A stretch of DNA of 64,000 bases from positions 37,152,914-37,216,913 of the forward strand of contig NC_016132.3 in the NCBI RefSeq assembly GCF_000005505.3, given 5' to 3'. Source of the DNA: Brachypodium distachyon (lineage: Eukaryota > Streptophyta > Magnoliopsida > Poales > Poaceae). Below are positions 22,937 to 35,572 of the stretch, in pieces. How positions within the stretch are numbered: the first letter of the stretch is position 1; every line of letters begins with the position of its first letter. Both the position numbers and the translations under genes were made by a program. The notes below the pieces were generated by a model. The model was not told where the DNA came from. It worked only from the letters and a program-made list of their open reading frames with translations, and did not search any database.

Positions 22937-23692
22937 GGCCGAGTCGAACTGTCAGAAAAATAAACTGAATAATTTTTGTTGAGTTTGCAATGGCAAACCC
23001 GATTTATATTTCCATGGATCGACTGATAATGGCCCCTTTCTCGCCATGTACATGTGTAAGTGCAGAGAGCAAATACGTTGATTTGTCCACACTACCAAGT
23101 ATTCCCTCCATTCCTAAATACAACTCATATATATTTGTGCACTTGGACCAAACCATCTCTCATTTCTCGTGCCTTACCACTGATATTGGGTTAATAATAA
23201 ATAGAGAATTCCATATTGGCCATTGAGAATTTGCCCGTATGCCCAGATGCCACTGAGAATTTCCCTATTCCAAATATGCCACTCAAATTTTGCACGGAGT
23301 ACAAATATGCCACTACTGTTAGTTGACCGCTAGTTGACCGTTAAGTAAAAGATGAAAAGACAATTTTGCCCCTATGTAATATGTTGATGTTCCGTTTACA
23401 ACAAATTACTCATTTTCGAAAACTTAGCTTTTCAAGGTTTTTAGGATGCCCATAATACCTTCCGGAGTAAGTTTCAGCAATAATGATTTTAGCATGAAAA
23501 ATTGTAAAATTTCAATAGCACTTCCCTTAATTTTAATTAACATCACAAAATTCATAATAGATTCAGCAAATTAATATACTAAAACTCATCATAATTTGTG
23601 GAGAGAGAGAGGGAGAAGAGACCGAGAGGGTATTTTAGTTTTCTTGTTTCTTTTTGTTTTTTCTGACCTGTGGACCAGGGGTATTTCGGTCA
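22937..23692. other. Intergenic spacer between CACTA and Gypsy elements
   Basis: AT-rich, no gene. ATATGCCACT-type motifs recur near 23248, 23275 and 23308. A partial Stowaway-like end (TTCCCTCCATTCCTAAATAC) is at about 23101. Confidence 0.5.
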
Positions 23693-24579
23693 TGTTGTAA
23701 TATAATAAAATCTTACGTGGCGACAACAAGTCAACAAACTCCAAGGATCGGTCAATTTGCCAACATGCCATAGTCATGCCAACTAGGTGCCGGTCAAAGA
23801 AGTCAACGAGTTAAGCTTCTCATGCCATGGTCAAAGGGGAGGAGGAGCTTGAGTAGAGGCCAAGAAAGGTGTAGTGATGGGGCTTTTGGTCCATGGTGAA
23901 CCATGGACCAACCCCTACTTTTCTCACTTGGTGCACACAAAAGTTCTGGACCAAGAAACACTTTTTACCACTGTGCCCCCACTTTTCTCTCTCCCTCAAA
24001 GTTAGCCATAGTCTTTTGTCATGCACCCTTAGGCTATAAATACCCCCATGAAGGGCATGAATCATTCACTCTCAATTGGAATAAGATCAAAGGGGAGAGG
24101 GCTAGAGGAACCTAAGGAGCCCGCTCTCGAGTGTTTGGGTCGAGTCTAGCCTCGACTCGACCTCGGGGACGTGACCTAGGGAGCCTAGTTTCGAGGTTCC
24201 GGGCCGTCTAGTACGGCCTCGACTCGATGTATAGGGATCGAGTTAGAGTCTCGAGGGTATCCCAACCTCGCCACTTGGGAAGACGAGTTCAGCCCAAGTC
24301 CGAGGCGGCCCCGAGAGATCTCTCGCCATAGGTGATTTGGGAAGACGAGCCCGGCCCGAACACCCGGCTAATGTCCCCCTCGAAGCCTCTCCTAACATAG
24401 GACTAAGTCGTGCCCGCAGGGTTGACTGAACGTATCCAAAAAATATCGACGTGTCAACTTGTCTAAGTATACGACGACCTTCGCTATAAGGCCGACGTAC
24501 ACGTCATACATACAATTCTCGTACTTGTGCCATCGAGCGTTGGCACCTCTTAGTCTTGTTGTTTTCTAGAACAACAACA
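23693..24579 (+). repeat. Gypsy 5' LTR (887 bp)
   Basis: Ends are TGTTG...CAACA. It contains a TATAAATA at about 24036 and a downstream transcribed-type region rich in CTCGAC. The primer-binding site starts one base after its end. Confidence 0.88.
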
Positions 24580-24580
24580 G

Positions 24581-24598
24581 TGGCGCCGACTGTGGGGA
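24581..24598 (+). other. Gypsy primer-binding site
   Basis: TGGCGCCGACTGTGGGGA directly after the LTR matches the TGG-initial primer sites of plant Tat-lineage Gypsy elements. The source tRNA was not determined. Confidence 0.75.
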
Positions 24599-24622
24599 AC
24601 ACTCGCCGCAATTGAAGATTTA

Positions 24623-26370
24623 ATGGCACCAACGGAGCCTACTTCATCGAGTGCCCAACTTGCGGCTACACGGCTATAAACAAAGAAAACAAACGCCTCG
24701 GGAGCTTCCGAGGAAGAAGATATTCTCACCGGTTCGACCGTCGCCGCCGACAAGGTCACCGCAACTAAAGTCGTGGTCGCACCTCCGCTTCCGACCATCT
24801 CCGAAGGTACAGAGGTGTTCGAAACCGTCGCAGGCGGTCCATCGATACCCACCAACATGGTAGCAAGGATCGTCAAGCTACCCATAGTTGCCGGGCCCGC
24901 ACGTGACGCAGAACTTGGCTTACTTCGCTCGACAGGCTTCGCGTCGCCTTCTCTACCACCGGTGACTCTACCTTCGCAACCTGCAAGTGGAAACAATGTG
25001 CGTCAGGAGGATCCGCGTCAGAAAATCAAGGATTCCCGTCTATAATCCCTCATGGCGCTCTCGCCACGATCACCCATGGAGCTCCGCACTGGGGATTTCC
25101 GCCTCATGGCGCTCTCCAAGTCGCACTTGCTCCAAATCAGCCTCGCTTTGCGAGTGCCAATCAAGCGCCCCTCGCTTCCCCCACAAGGGCTGAGCAAGGC
25201 GGCAACCACGCACCGCCCCAAGTTGCACCCCGGGAGAACGAGACCCCACGTGCGTGAGAACCAGCAAGTGGCAGCGTCTGGAGCCCCCGCAGGTGGCGAA
25301 ACAAACTCACATCGATACTCCGGTCCACCAAGAAGGCGTCGAGATTATCCAAACCACCCCTCTGGTGACGATAGAGACTCCGACGAAGGAAGATCTCCCC
25401 GCCGAAGAAATCGGAAGGGTCGACCATCTTGCAACCCGCTCACGCGGGAAATCCAAGACCCGGCCTTCCCACCTAGGTTCAAACCGCCTACGATAGGACG
25501 TACGACGGAGAGTCGAATCCTTTTCAATTCCGGAACGTTTACTCCACCGCCATACGGGCGGCCGGGGGAGGTCCCACCGAGACGTGCAACCTTTTTCCGC
25601 TCGCGCTCATCGGGATGGCGCCAACTTGGTTTTATAACCTGCGGAAAAAATTCCGTACACTCGTGGGAGCGCCTCCAAGAGGTCTTCATCGCCAACTTCC
25701 AGGGAAATTTCAAGGAACCCATGCAGGCTCACGAGCTTTACGCTGTGAAACAAAAGCCGGGGGAATCTCTTCGAAACTTCTTCCATCGCTTTGCGAAGGT
25801 CCGAAGCCAAATCGCCAACCCACCGTCGACGACCGTGATCGACACATGCATGTAAGGCCTCCTCCAAGGAGAAGTAAATCGAGCTCTAAGTCGCACCTCC
25901 AAAGACAACCGAAGAGCTCTATCGAATCTTGCAAGAATACGCCTGAGGCGAAGATGGAGACATCGCCAAGAACGACGCGCCACGCGGTGCTCCCGAAGGG
26001 ACTCCCTCGTCGGATAAGCCCCAGGCATCCGCATCATTTTCCAAGAAGAAGAGGAGGCAGGGGAAGAAGGCGTCCGGCAATCAGGCTCGAAAGATCTTCG
26101 CCGTCGAAGGACAATCCTCGTCCTAGAAGACTTGGCAGCCCAAGAAGCCGCCACGCCCCACCGAGGGAGGCGCCGGAAGGTGCCTTATCCACAACTCGGC
26201 GAGCCAAAACACCGAAGAGTATAATACTCTCATCTCGGCGCGCCAAGAATTCCAAGCAAAACTGCAAGCCCGGCGCAAGGACGACAAGCCGGCCTAGGCT
26301 TCGTGCCCGCCAACGTCCTTGTCGCACCAACCCAACGCCCGAGAACCCGCACGTCATGTCGGAGTAATAC
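24623..26370 (+). pseudogene. Gypsy gag, heavily broken
   Basis: An ATG at 24623 opens MAPTEPTSSSAQLAATRL and then stops at 24677. Downstream pieces in several frames restore Tat-type gag features: an Arg-rich linker (PPRRRRDYP), the conserved start of the gag core (TREIQDPAFPPRFKPP at about 25442), and the segment IANFQGNFKEPMQAHELYAVKQK followed by LRNFFHRFAKVRSQI (about 25690-25850). Stops and frameshifts are frequent through 26370. Gag would form the particle coat and bind RNA. This copy cannot. Confidence 0.75.
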
Positions 26371-28735
26371 TCGGGGGCTCGGCCGCAGGCCGAGGGTCAA
26401 AGCGGCAATGCAAGGAGTACGCTCGTGAGGTCAACGACATCGCGGGAACCTTCGCCCCGACACCACCACCTAAGTAGGCGAGCGTGCCGATTTCCTTCAC
26501 CGAAGAAGACTCCAAGGGAATGCGCTTCCCGCACGACGATGCCCTCTTCATAATGGCCATTGTTACCAATTGCAAGCTCAAGAAGGTACTCGAGGATGGC
26601 GAAGCCCCGCCTACGTCCTATACTTGAGCACGCTGCAGAAGTTTATGGAACCCCAAGGAGGATACAAGAACAGTTCCTTGCAACCATCACTTTATCCACT
26701 CACCGCCTTCGTGCCAGGGAGGTCCATCCAGCTTCTCAGACAAGTCGAGCTCCTCACGACCGTCGGGGATACGACAAACCACCGAGCCAAGCTCATACGC
26801 TTCGACGTGGTGGACATGGAGGCGTTCTTTGATGCCATCCTCGAGAGGACAACCTCAAATCGCCCCTGCACTGCCGTCGACCACAACTTCTTGTGCATGA
26901 AGTTTCCAGGCCCAAAGGGCGGGACAGCGGTCCGTGGAGAGCAATCCTCCGATGGGAAAATGCTCTACCGCCACGAGACAAAGTGCACCAAGAAGGGAGA
27001 GTTCTCCGATAGTGTCCACATGCTTTCGGGCAAGGGATAATCCGAAACCGATCACCCGGAGTGCTACGTCCCTAAGCCCCTCCCCAAGGGAGAACTTAAG
27101 GAAGTACACCTCTCGGACGATGACGCATCACTCATCGTGAAGACTGGAGCCGACCTCCCGAGTGAACTCAAGGAAGAACTCATCACCTTACTCCGGATGA
27201 ACCCGGATCTCTTCGCTTGGTCACCTTCCAACATGGCAGGAGTCCCACGCGACATTGTGAAGCACCGCCCCACCGTAAGGCCTGGGAAGGCTCCCGTGAA
27301 GCAAATACTTCGAAAGCTCTCCATGGAGCGAAGCGAAGTCGTGAAGCAAGAAATTGTGAAGCTCTCCAAGGCCAGACTTATCCAATAGGTTTGGCATCCC
27401 AAGTGGTTGGCCAATCCGGTCTTGGTGAAGAAACCCAACGGGAAGTGGCGAACGTGTGTTGACTTCTCCAATTTGAATAAGGCATGTCCCAAGGACGACT
27501 ACCCTCTCCCCCGGATCAACCAACCGGTGGACTCCATAGCGGGATGCGGAAGGTTGAGCATCTTGGACGCCTATATTCAGGATATCATCAAGTCCACACA
27601 TAGCCGAGGAAGACGAGAAGAAGGCCAGCTTCATTGCTCCCTTCGGCACTTTCTGCTACCGCAGAATGCTTTTCGGTTCGAGGAATGCCGACACAACCTT
27701 CGAACGTTTCGTCGGCCCTATCCTCAAGGCGCAATTGGGGAGAAATGCCAAAGTCTACGTGGACAACGCCATTATCAAAATCCAACTTGCAAAGACCCAT
27801 CGTGAGGACTTGCAATAAACCTTCAACGACCTCCGGAAACACGGTGTAAACACCGAGAAGTGCGCTTTCGGAGTCCGAGGAAGAAAGCTTTTGGGTTTCC
27901 TCGTCTCCCAACTTGGGATCAAGGCCCACCCGAGAAAAATTTGGGCCATTCTCGAGATGGAAAGCTCCTCGTTCCGTCCAAGATGTGCGATGCCTTGCAG
28001 GAAGGACGGCGGCATTGGGACGATTTCTCGTCCGATCAGCCGAGAAGGGTCTTCTTCCAAGATCGAGTCCACAAAACCCCATTGGGTCATGCGATTCGGC
28101 GGTTCCAAGCGCCTCGACGGTGCGGGGGCTGGAGTTATACTCGTCAACCCCGAAGGGAAGATCTTGGAGCCGCCCATCTCGACTTCAATGCCACCAATAG
28201 TTTGGCAGAGTATGAGGCGCCCCATCTCGGACTCCAATTGGCTAAGGCCATGAGCGTTCGACACATGCTCATCGAAGGGGACTGACAGCTGGTATGGAGG
28301 CACGACGCGTCTCACGAGGAGAAAATCACCTTGCCAATGGACTAGCCCGAACGGCCGGTTCCAAGGAACCGCTGCCACCGGTGCTTTTCTTCGAAGTGAC
28401 TCGTGCCCCGTCCATAAAGGAAGAAGCCGAGACTCAAGACAAATCTTCAATGACCAGCATGGTCGATGACTCCAATTATCCACGCCTAGAAAGGCAAGGT
28501 GGACAAAGAAGCAGAAGGCCCAAATGCCAAAAACTCTACTTGCAAAAGCCGAGGTGTACGTCCTACCTAGCGACGTCTCACACAAGAAAGGTGTCGTCGC
28601 TTTGCCTAAGCGCAAGTCCCTTGACCAAGGAGCCGAACTCCTACCCAAGGTCCACTCGGGAATATGTGACGACCATCTTGAGCCAAGCGCGACCATGACA
28701 AAAGCCTTGCACTAGAGTTTCCATCGGCCAACGAT
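26371..28735 (+). pseudogene. Gypsy pol (protease/RT/RNase H), broken; integrase not found
   Basis: The RT is recognisable from about 27100: LPSELKEELITLLRMNPDLFAW, LVKKPNGKWRTCVDFSNLNKACPKDDYPLPRI (27425-27520) and LDAY (about 27565). The position of the catalytic YVDD reads VYVDNA (about 27755), so the second catalytic Asp is Asn. An RNase H part with NSLAEYEA is near 28200. Frameshifts fall near 27595, 27900 and 28260. The coding remnant ends at a truncated LTR piece, and no integrase HHCC or DDE motif was found. Confidence 0.75.
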
Positions 28736-28751
28736 GATGCAAAGCTCAAAC

Positions 28752-29107
28752 CCAAGGGGACAGGGCTAGAGCATCCCAAGGGGCCTGCTCTTGAGTGCTT
28801 GGGTCGAGCCTAGTCTCGACTCGATCTTGTGGACGCACCTTAGGAGGCCTAGTTTCGAGGTTCCGGGCTGTCTAGTATGGTCTCGACTCGAAGTAGAGGG
28901 ACCGGGTTAGAGTCTCGAGGGTATCCTAACCTCGCTACTTGGAAAGACGAGTTCGGCCCAAGTCCGAGGCACCCCCAAAAGATCTCTCGCTTTAAGTGAC
29001 TTGGGAAGACAAGCTCGGCCCAAGCACTTGGCTAACGACCCCTCGAAGCCTTTCCTAACATAGGATTAAGTTGCACCCGCAGGGTCGACCGAACCTATTC
29101 AAAAAAT
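28752..29107 (+). repeat. Truncated LTR fragment inside the Gypsy complex
   Basis: Aligns with about 24093-24447 of the 5' LTR (shared CTCGAGTG.TTGGGTCGAG, GTTCCGGGC.GTCTAGTA, GAGTCTCGAGGGTATCC). Both ends of the LTR are missing, so this is an internal LTR scrap left by recombination or deletion. Confidence 0.8.
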
Positions 29108-32085
29108 ATCCTGACGAAATGGCTATTTGCCCGCAAGGGAACGGACCTTCTCGGGCCCTCCCCTCGCACGCAACGGGGGCTGGGAACATGTCATGGCAAC
29201 AATTTGCCACTTCTCAAAGAAGATCAAGGCATAAACACTTCCCTGAAGGATTTATGTCAAGCAATTAGGCTCTTCAAGGCTGCGGTTTGAGGAATACGCA
29301 CCACTACAAGCCACTCCACAGGCCGGACACCTTCATTTTTGGTGTATAGGAGCAAAAGCAACGCTCTCGGCCGAAGTCGAGCGCCATGCGCTCACTTCAA
29401 GAGGAAGGGGTCCAAGATACCATCGCCCTCGCCTTCGCGTAAAACGAAGAGCATCAAATTGAGGAAACTCCCGACAGAGACCTCATGAAGCGTGCCACTT
29501 ATAAGCAGAATGCTACTTGCTTGTACCAAACCCATGGTCTTTCACAAGGAAGACTTCAACTATGTCCGCTTCTTCGGAAATGGGTCTGAAGACAAACAAA
29601 GCTTTGTGAAGGAACCCACCTTGGCTTAGTTTTCTCGTAGAGAAACTCGCCTAGCCGGTGGTTCTCCTCGCAAAAATCCTGAGGCCCTAGTTTTTCGCAA
29701 CAACGCCCACCTAGGTTCAGTTTTCTCATCAAGAAAATTACCTAGCCGGTTGGCTCCTCACCAAAAGGCCTCAAGGGTCTCGGTTCCACAGGAAGGTCCG
29801 AAAACGATTCTCCTCTGAGGAGACCTCAACCCAAAGCTATGGCATGAGCTCGGCCTCAAGTGGGAAGTACCTTACTGTATCGCGGCCAAGAGGGAATTGA
29901 AGAGAGTATGCATGCCATCCTGAAAGCATAAGGGGATAAACTCCTCTTCAATGCCTGGAGCCGGCAACGAGCTGCCACTTCCATGCCTAAAAAGGCCCAA
30001 GTAACCAAGGATGCGCCTCCGACCCTTCAGGCGAGTATAAGCGCCAAGCCGGCCATCTTCGCGGGGGATTATAAGTGCCCTCGGGGCCATCTCCTCAAAA
30101 ATAAGGGAAAGGGATATGAGCACAATCATCCTTGAAAGAAAAATAAGGTAGCACATTATCATATGTGTTACCTTGGCATGTGTGGGCACTCAAAAGGGGC
30201 TCATCGCAAAGGAGAACCTTATCAAGCGGTACTCCCGCGAAAGGAAAATCCTCCTCAAAAAGAGTTGCTGCCCAGTGCCGCTCACCAAGGAATGCTAGGA
30301 GGCCTACGTTGGCACAAAGCATCTCCCAAAATGTCTCCAGACATAATTGCCTCATTGGCAACCCGTTCCTTGGTGGATCCTAGTGTGCCCCGAGGCCATC
30401 CACCAAGCAGAACCAAGTCCCTCGAGGGCCGGAAGCTCCTTAAAACGCATTCAAGTAGAACCGTAAATAAGCGAGTTATGCACGAGCTTACTTACCTCGA
30501 AGAACCATGTTACCCGTGTGCGAGATGTCGTGCACGGGCCGGTGTGATAGTAACCGAGTTAAGACTCCATAATAATCGCGGGAAAGCATAGCTTCCTGAA
30601 GTCCGAAGAGGGAAAATTCCGCATGAAATTTCCCGAACGGCAGGTCAGAATGTCTGGATCACTACCGGCATATCGATAGCGATCCTCACAAGGGTACCAG
30701 GATCCATGGCTCATAACCATGACCTAAGGCACCGAAGCCGAGTCGTATCCCAACGGCGACAGCAATTGAAATCACAATGTGCGAGTAATAGCGATCGATC
30801 GCGAGCTATATAAACTCAAGGAAACATAATATTCCACGAAGAAAGAAATGTAGTACTCACAAACACATGTTGAGCTAAAGTTGACATTTCCGTTAATGTC
30901 AACAACATAGTGATACATGGAACAAAACAAATGTATGCATTGCAGGCATATGGCTAGCTACACGCAAGTCATAAGGCTATGTCAAAAGGACAGTGTGCAA
31001 AGCACATAAGCAAGCATCAGAGGTGACTTGTCGACTCCAAGGACGACAGAAGCTCATACCTCCCAAATACCCTCCGGAAGGGTGAGGTCAGAAACGCATC
31101 ACAAAGTGAGGAATTTTTTACGAACGAGTACCACCGTGCTCCCGAGGAACTTCCTCGCCCAACAAGGTCATCACAACACCTTAGGGCTCGCCACGTCAGC
31201 CTGAGTGACAAAAGTGCGACGAGGTTAACAATCTCCAGCAAGCCTCGAACCTTCCAAAGGTTAAAGGCGCATGCTACGACTTCATGGCTCAACAACAAGA
31301 GTTTGAAGCAAGAAAGCCGCTAGTGGGTAGCCCACGGCAACCTACATGGCTTGGAGAGAGCCCGAGGCCTCCTCCTTTTTTCGTCGGCACAAATGTCAAC
31401 TCTAGAAACACCGGATACAACTATCATGGTACCTGGAAAAGAAGACAAGTATGGTGTCAAAATATTCACCAAAGGTGGACAAAGCAAGAAAAGATAGAAA
31501 TACTCACCAAAGATGGGCAAAAGAGTTCGAGTTTCGTGCCCAAGAGCACCAATAACTCGAACGCCACAAGAGGCGTCTCCTCCTTGCAAAGGCTTTGGTG
31601 ACATGATTGAAACGCCATCTTTGACAGGATTGCCAAGCGCAAGCAAAACCCGTCACATGGTGCGTAACCAAGTTGCGATGGCAACATACAAACCAAGTGA
31701 ATATCGCCAAGATTCGCCAGGGGGCTCACCTCCAAGTAGCCAAACAATCAAGGTCCTTGCTTCAACGCGATTGGACTCCGCTGAAAAAACACTTCGGCGA
31801 ACAAGACCTTGATTCCTTCGGGGCAAAATACCACCAAGACTGTGGTCGACAAAAGTCTGCATCCCCAAAGGATTGGACTATATCGAGATGGTCCTTGAGC
31901 AAAAGGAAACCCTAACCTCCACCAAGTCAGGGTGCCATCATCTTGGCGATAAAATATCCACACCTTCTATCTTACCTGCAACATGGGTAATGAAGCGTGT
32001 GAGCAACACTAAAGAACCCAAGGTTCAAGGTTTGTTGCTGCAACAAAAATCTTAACTCCAAGAGTTAGGTTTGTGGGCCCAAGGC
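29108..32085 (+). other. Gypsy 3' internal non-coding region, part 1
   Basis: A long non-coding stretch as found downstream of pol in Tat-lineage elements. Two copies of a hairpin-containing cassette (CCTAGCCGGTGG..., about 29610-29830) recur later at 34788-35460. No conserved protein was recognised. Confidence 0.55.
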
Positions 32086-32830
32086 TCAAAGGCCGTCACA
32101 AAGTACCATCGCTCCAAGAGCCATGGTCGCGACGGAGAGCCTAAGGTACGAAAGTACCACTTAAAGTCTAGCGCCAAGAGATAGCACGGCGAACCCAAGG
32201 TTCAGGGCGTCGCAAAGTACCATCGCTCCAAGAGCCATGGTCACGACAGAGAGCCTAAGGTGCGAAAGTACCACTTAAAGTCTAGCGCCAAGAGCTAGCA
32301 CGGTGAACCCAGGGTTCAGGGCGGTCACAAAGTACCCTAGCTCCAAGAGCCATGGTCGCGACAAAGAGCCTAAGGTACGAAAGTACCACTTAAAGTCTAG
32401 CACCAAGAGCTAGCACGGCGAACCCAAGGTTCGGGGCCGTCTCAAAGTACCCTAGCTCCAAGAGCCATGGTAACTAACGACAAAGAGCCTAAGGTACGAA
32501 AGTACCACTTAAAATTCTAGCTCCAAGAGCTAGCATGGCAAACCCAAGGTTCGCGGCCGTCGAAAAGTACCATCGCTTCAAGAGCCATGGTCGTGGTACC
32601 ACTTAAAGACTAGCTCCAAGAGCTAGCATGGCAAACCCAAGGTTCTGGGCCATCGCAAAGTATCATAGCTCCAAGAGCCATGATCGTGGCAAAGGGCCGA
32701 AGATACATAAGGCATCGCTAAAAATCAAGCTCCAAGGCGAGCCCGAGGTTCAAAGCCATCACAAAGTACCATGGCTCCGAGAGCTAAGGTCGAGGCAATG
32801 ACGAGCCCAAGGTCCAAAGGCGATGACTAA
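32086..32830 (+). repeat. About 115-bp tandem repeat array, six to seven units
   Basis: The landmark AAAGTAC(C) recurs at 32100, 32214, 32329, 32444, 32564, 32657 (as AAAGTATC) and 32763. Spacings are 114, 115, 115, 120, 93 and 106. Each unit carries GCTCCAAGAGCCATGG and a related half-unit GC(G/T)CCAAGAGCTAGCA, so the unit itself looks like a diverged duplication. Units 1-5 are close to each other; the last two are shortened and more diverged. Confidence 0.9.
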
Positions 32831-33109
32831 ACATCCACCTCGCCAAGCGAACGTGAAGAGGTAACCCCATTCATCTCGCCTGCGAAAGCGACACACAAAA
32901 GATTAGTACATGGTTGCAAAAACTCCTAACAGAGCAACTATGGAAAATCTACGACGAAAAAATGTCGCAAAGGGCTAGCTCTCCCATCGGCCTACACTCC
33001 ATCGGAACAAGGACGATGGCCCAAGGCCCGTTGCTCAACTGCCGGCCCGATTCCTGCAAAAAAGAGAAGAAGGGAGGCCAGAGGGAGAAGCACGCAAGGA
33101 GCTCGGTCA

Positions 33110-34345
33110 AATGACCAGCACCCCGGATGCGCCCTCGCCAAGTCCATGTGCCATCTGTCCTCGCTCCGCGTGTATCTGCGCTCCGCCGTGCAGGTGTTCG
33201 CCATCGCCAGGATGCTCACCTCCGGGACATGCCTCTCCATGCATGTGTTGACGCGACGCCTTGACGTGCGGGCTTCGGCGCCCTGCCGTCTGCGCCCACG
33301 CCGGGCCGTGCGCGCCCCTCGTGCTGCAGGTCCCGCCCTCGAACTGCTCGACCGAATGATCGGCACCTCGGGCCAGTCACGACGCGCGCCAACGACGCCC
33401 TCCGCATTCGCGTGCATGCCGTCCTGCACCAGGCATGTTCCTGCCGACGCCGTGCACATCGTGGCCGTGCCCCCAGTGCACCAAGCACGCACACCCGCCG
33501 CGCTCCTTGACAAAATGATTGACGCGTCATGCATTCCGCCCACGCACCGTTCGCAGTGTCGCCCCTCGCACCGTGCCCATCTTCGCGCCGCGTGCGTCGG
33601 ACTCAGTAGCTTGCCGCGCTCGCGCCCGGTGGCACACCAAGCGTGCCCACCCGTGCTGCGTCCCGTGCGAGCCCGTGTTGCCCCAGCCGTGCCCCAAGGA
33701 TGCTCGTTGAGTTGACCAACGCCGCTGTCGCCCACAACTCCGACCCGCCACCTGCTGTTTTGGGCACCACCTTGTGCTGTGATCCTGCCACCAAGGCTCG
33801 GACGCTGCGCACAGTTCCGCCAGACCCTTGCTCCGTCACGCCGTGGAGGCGAATCTGTTGCTCCGCCCCGCCATGGTCGCGAGCGTGCTGCTGCGTTGTG
33901 TGCTCACCCTCGCACCGCCCGCCTGCTAACCGTGCCATCGGGCCCCTGCGAATCTGCGCCAAGGCGCCGACGACGTGGTGCTCTGCGTCGCCATCCCGCT
34001 GCGCGTCGTGCCCTCGGGCCCCAGCCTCACCCGTCTCGCCTTTGCGTAGCCCCGCCGCGCCATGGCCGCCGAACCTGCAGTCCGCCATGCCAAGGCCACC
34101 GGCGCCCTGCCCTAACTAGGCTTGGCCCCACCGCCACCGGCCGAGGGCCGCCGAACGGCTCCACGGGTGGGCGACGAGGCTGCCATGTGGCAAGAAGCAA
34201 CGCATCGCCCCCATTTTTATAGGCCGAGACAGCGTCTTAGCATCCGTGATCATGGGACCCGCTTCCCTTTCTGCGTGGAGAAAACGACGAAGCCGCCGCC
34301 AGCCAGTGCCATTAATCGAGGGAAAACGTAATCCCAGGAGCGAAC
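33110..34345. other. GC-rich segment within the Gypsy 3' region
   Basis: Composition shifts sharply to GC-rich with long overlapping open frames on both strands (33146-33715 plus, 189 codons; 33643-34119 plus; 32992-33735 minus, 247 codons). None shows a family I recognise, and open frames on both strands are expected from high GC. It may be a captured host fragment or part of the element's own 3' region. Confidence 0.4.
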
Positions 34346-34599
34346 CGAAGAGCAGCCCTCCGATCAAATCGTGAATGAAGGGATCCGCGTCGTTCGATCC
34401 GCGAAGCACTCGTGAGCTAGGCCGGCCACGACATTTGTTCTCCCGACAAGGCCCCTGCAGTCCACAGCCCAACTCAGCCCAAGACAAAAAAAGCAGAGGT
34501 GGGAAGCACGGATGGGCCGACGGCCCATGGCTCACCTGGCAGCGAGCGCATTCCCGCGAAATAATGAATCGGGAGTAGCTCGGACTATATCCAAAATCT

Positions 34600-35572
34600 T
34601 GTAGAGAGGTCCTTGCACCTTGGGAAAATTCCGAAATATTTGCAGGGCATTCGAACACAGATTCGTGGGATTCCGGTTTTTCCCAGAAAGACCCTCGTGA
34701 CTCCATTTTTTCACAAGAAAGACCTAAAAGTATATCTGTTTCTTCAAGAGAAGACTTCAGACCATGAATTTTCATAACAGGACACACCTAGGTCTAGTTC
34801 TCTCATCAAGAGACTTACCTAGCCGGTGGTTCTCCATGCCAAAAATTCCAGAGCTCTAAGTTTTCCATCGGAAAATTATCTAGAACCTCGAACATTACAA
34901 GAATATGATTCTCGCAAGAAAGCCCGCCTAGGTTTTGTTTTCTACCGAGAAACCTACCTAGCTGGTGGCTGTCCACAGAATGCTCCTGCAGCTTCATATT
35001 CTTGCAAGAAGAGTCACTCGGGCTCAAAATTTTGCTAGAAAAGCCTCTGTGGCCATGGTTTTCCACAAGGAAGATATCAAAGATGTTCGTTTCTTCGGAA
35101 ACAGACTTCAAGACCAGCGAAAGTTTGCAAGCGAACCCACCTAGGCTTAGTTTTCTCATAGAGAAACTTGCCTAGCCGGTGGTTCTCCACGCAAAAAATT
35201 CTAAGGCCCTAATTTTCCGCAGGAAAAATTCCAAAGCCTTTAGGATGCATAAAACCTCACAAGACCGCAGTTTTGTGCAAAAAGGCCCACCTAGGACTAT
35301 TTTTCTCCTCGAGAAAAATTACCTGGCCAGTGGCTCCTCTCGCGAAAAGCCTCGAAGGTCTCAACTCCACGGGAAAAGCTTCCGAAACTACAAGTATCTC
35401 GCAGGAAAGCCCAGCTTGGTCTTGTTTCCTTGCGAAACCTACCTAGCCGGTGGCTCATCCCTAAAAGAGTTACGTGGGCATGACCCAAACATTGGAAGAA
35501 GAATCCCAGCATGCCATCAACGTTGAAGTTGACCTGAAGGCATTCCCAATACCTCCGGCTCAAGGGGGCTAC
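34600..35572 (+). repeat. Degenerate hairpin cassettes and polypurine tract before LTR 2
   Basis: A motif of the form CCTAGG..TAGTTTTCTC-loop-GAGAAAC..CCTAGCCGGTGG.TCTCC recurs near 34788, 34925, 35140, 35290 and 35408 (and twice at 29610-29830). The TTTTCTC/GAGAAA arms can pair. The segment ends with CAAGGGGGCTAC just before the LTR at 35573. Confidence 0.7.

Noticed and set aside
32086..32830. CRISPR-like regular repeats
   Set aside because: Units are contiguous 115-bp tandem repeats without unique spacers, in a plant retrotransposon.
33146..33715. 189-codon ORF as a genuine gene
   Set aside because: No start context, domain or codon signature distinguishes it from chance open frames in very GC-rich DNA. 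Reported only as a composition anomaly.
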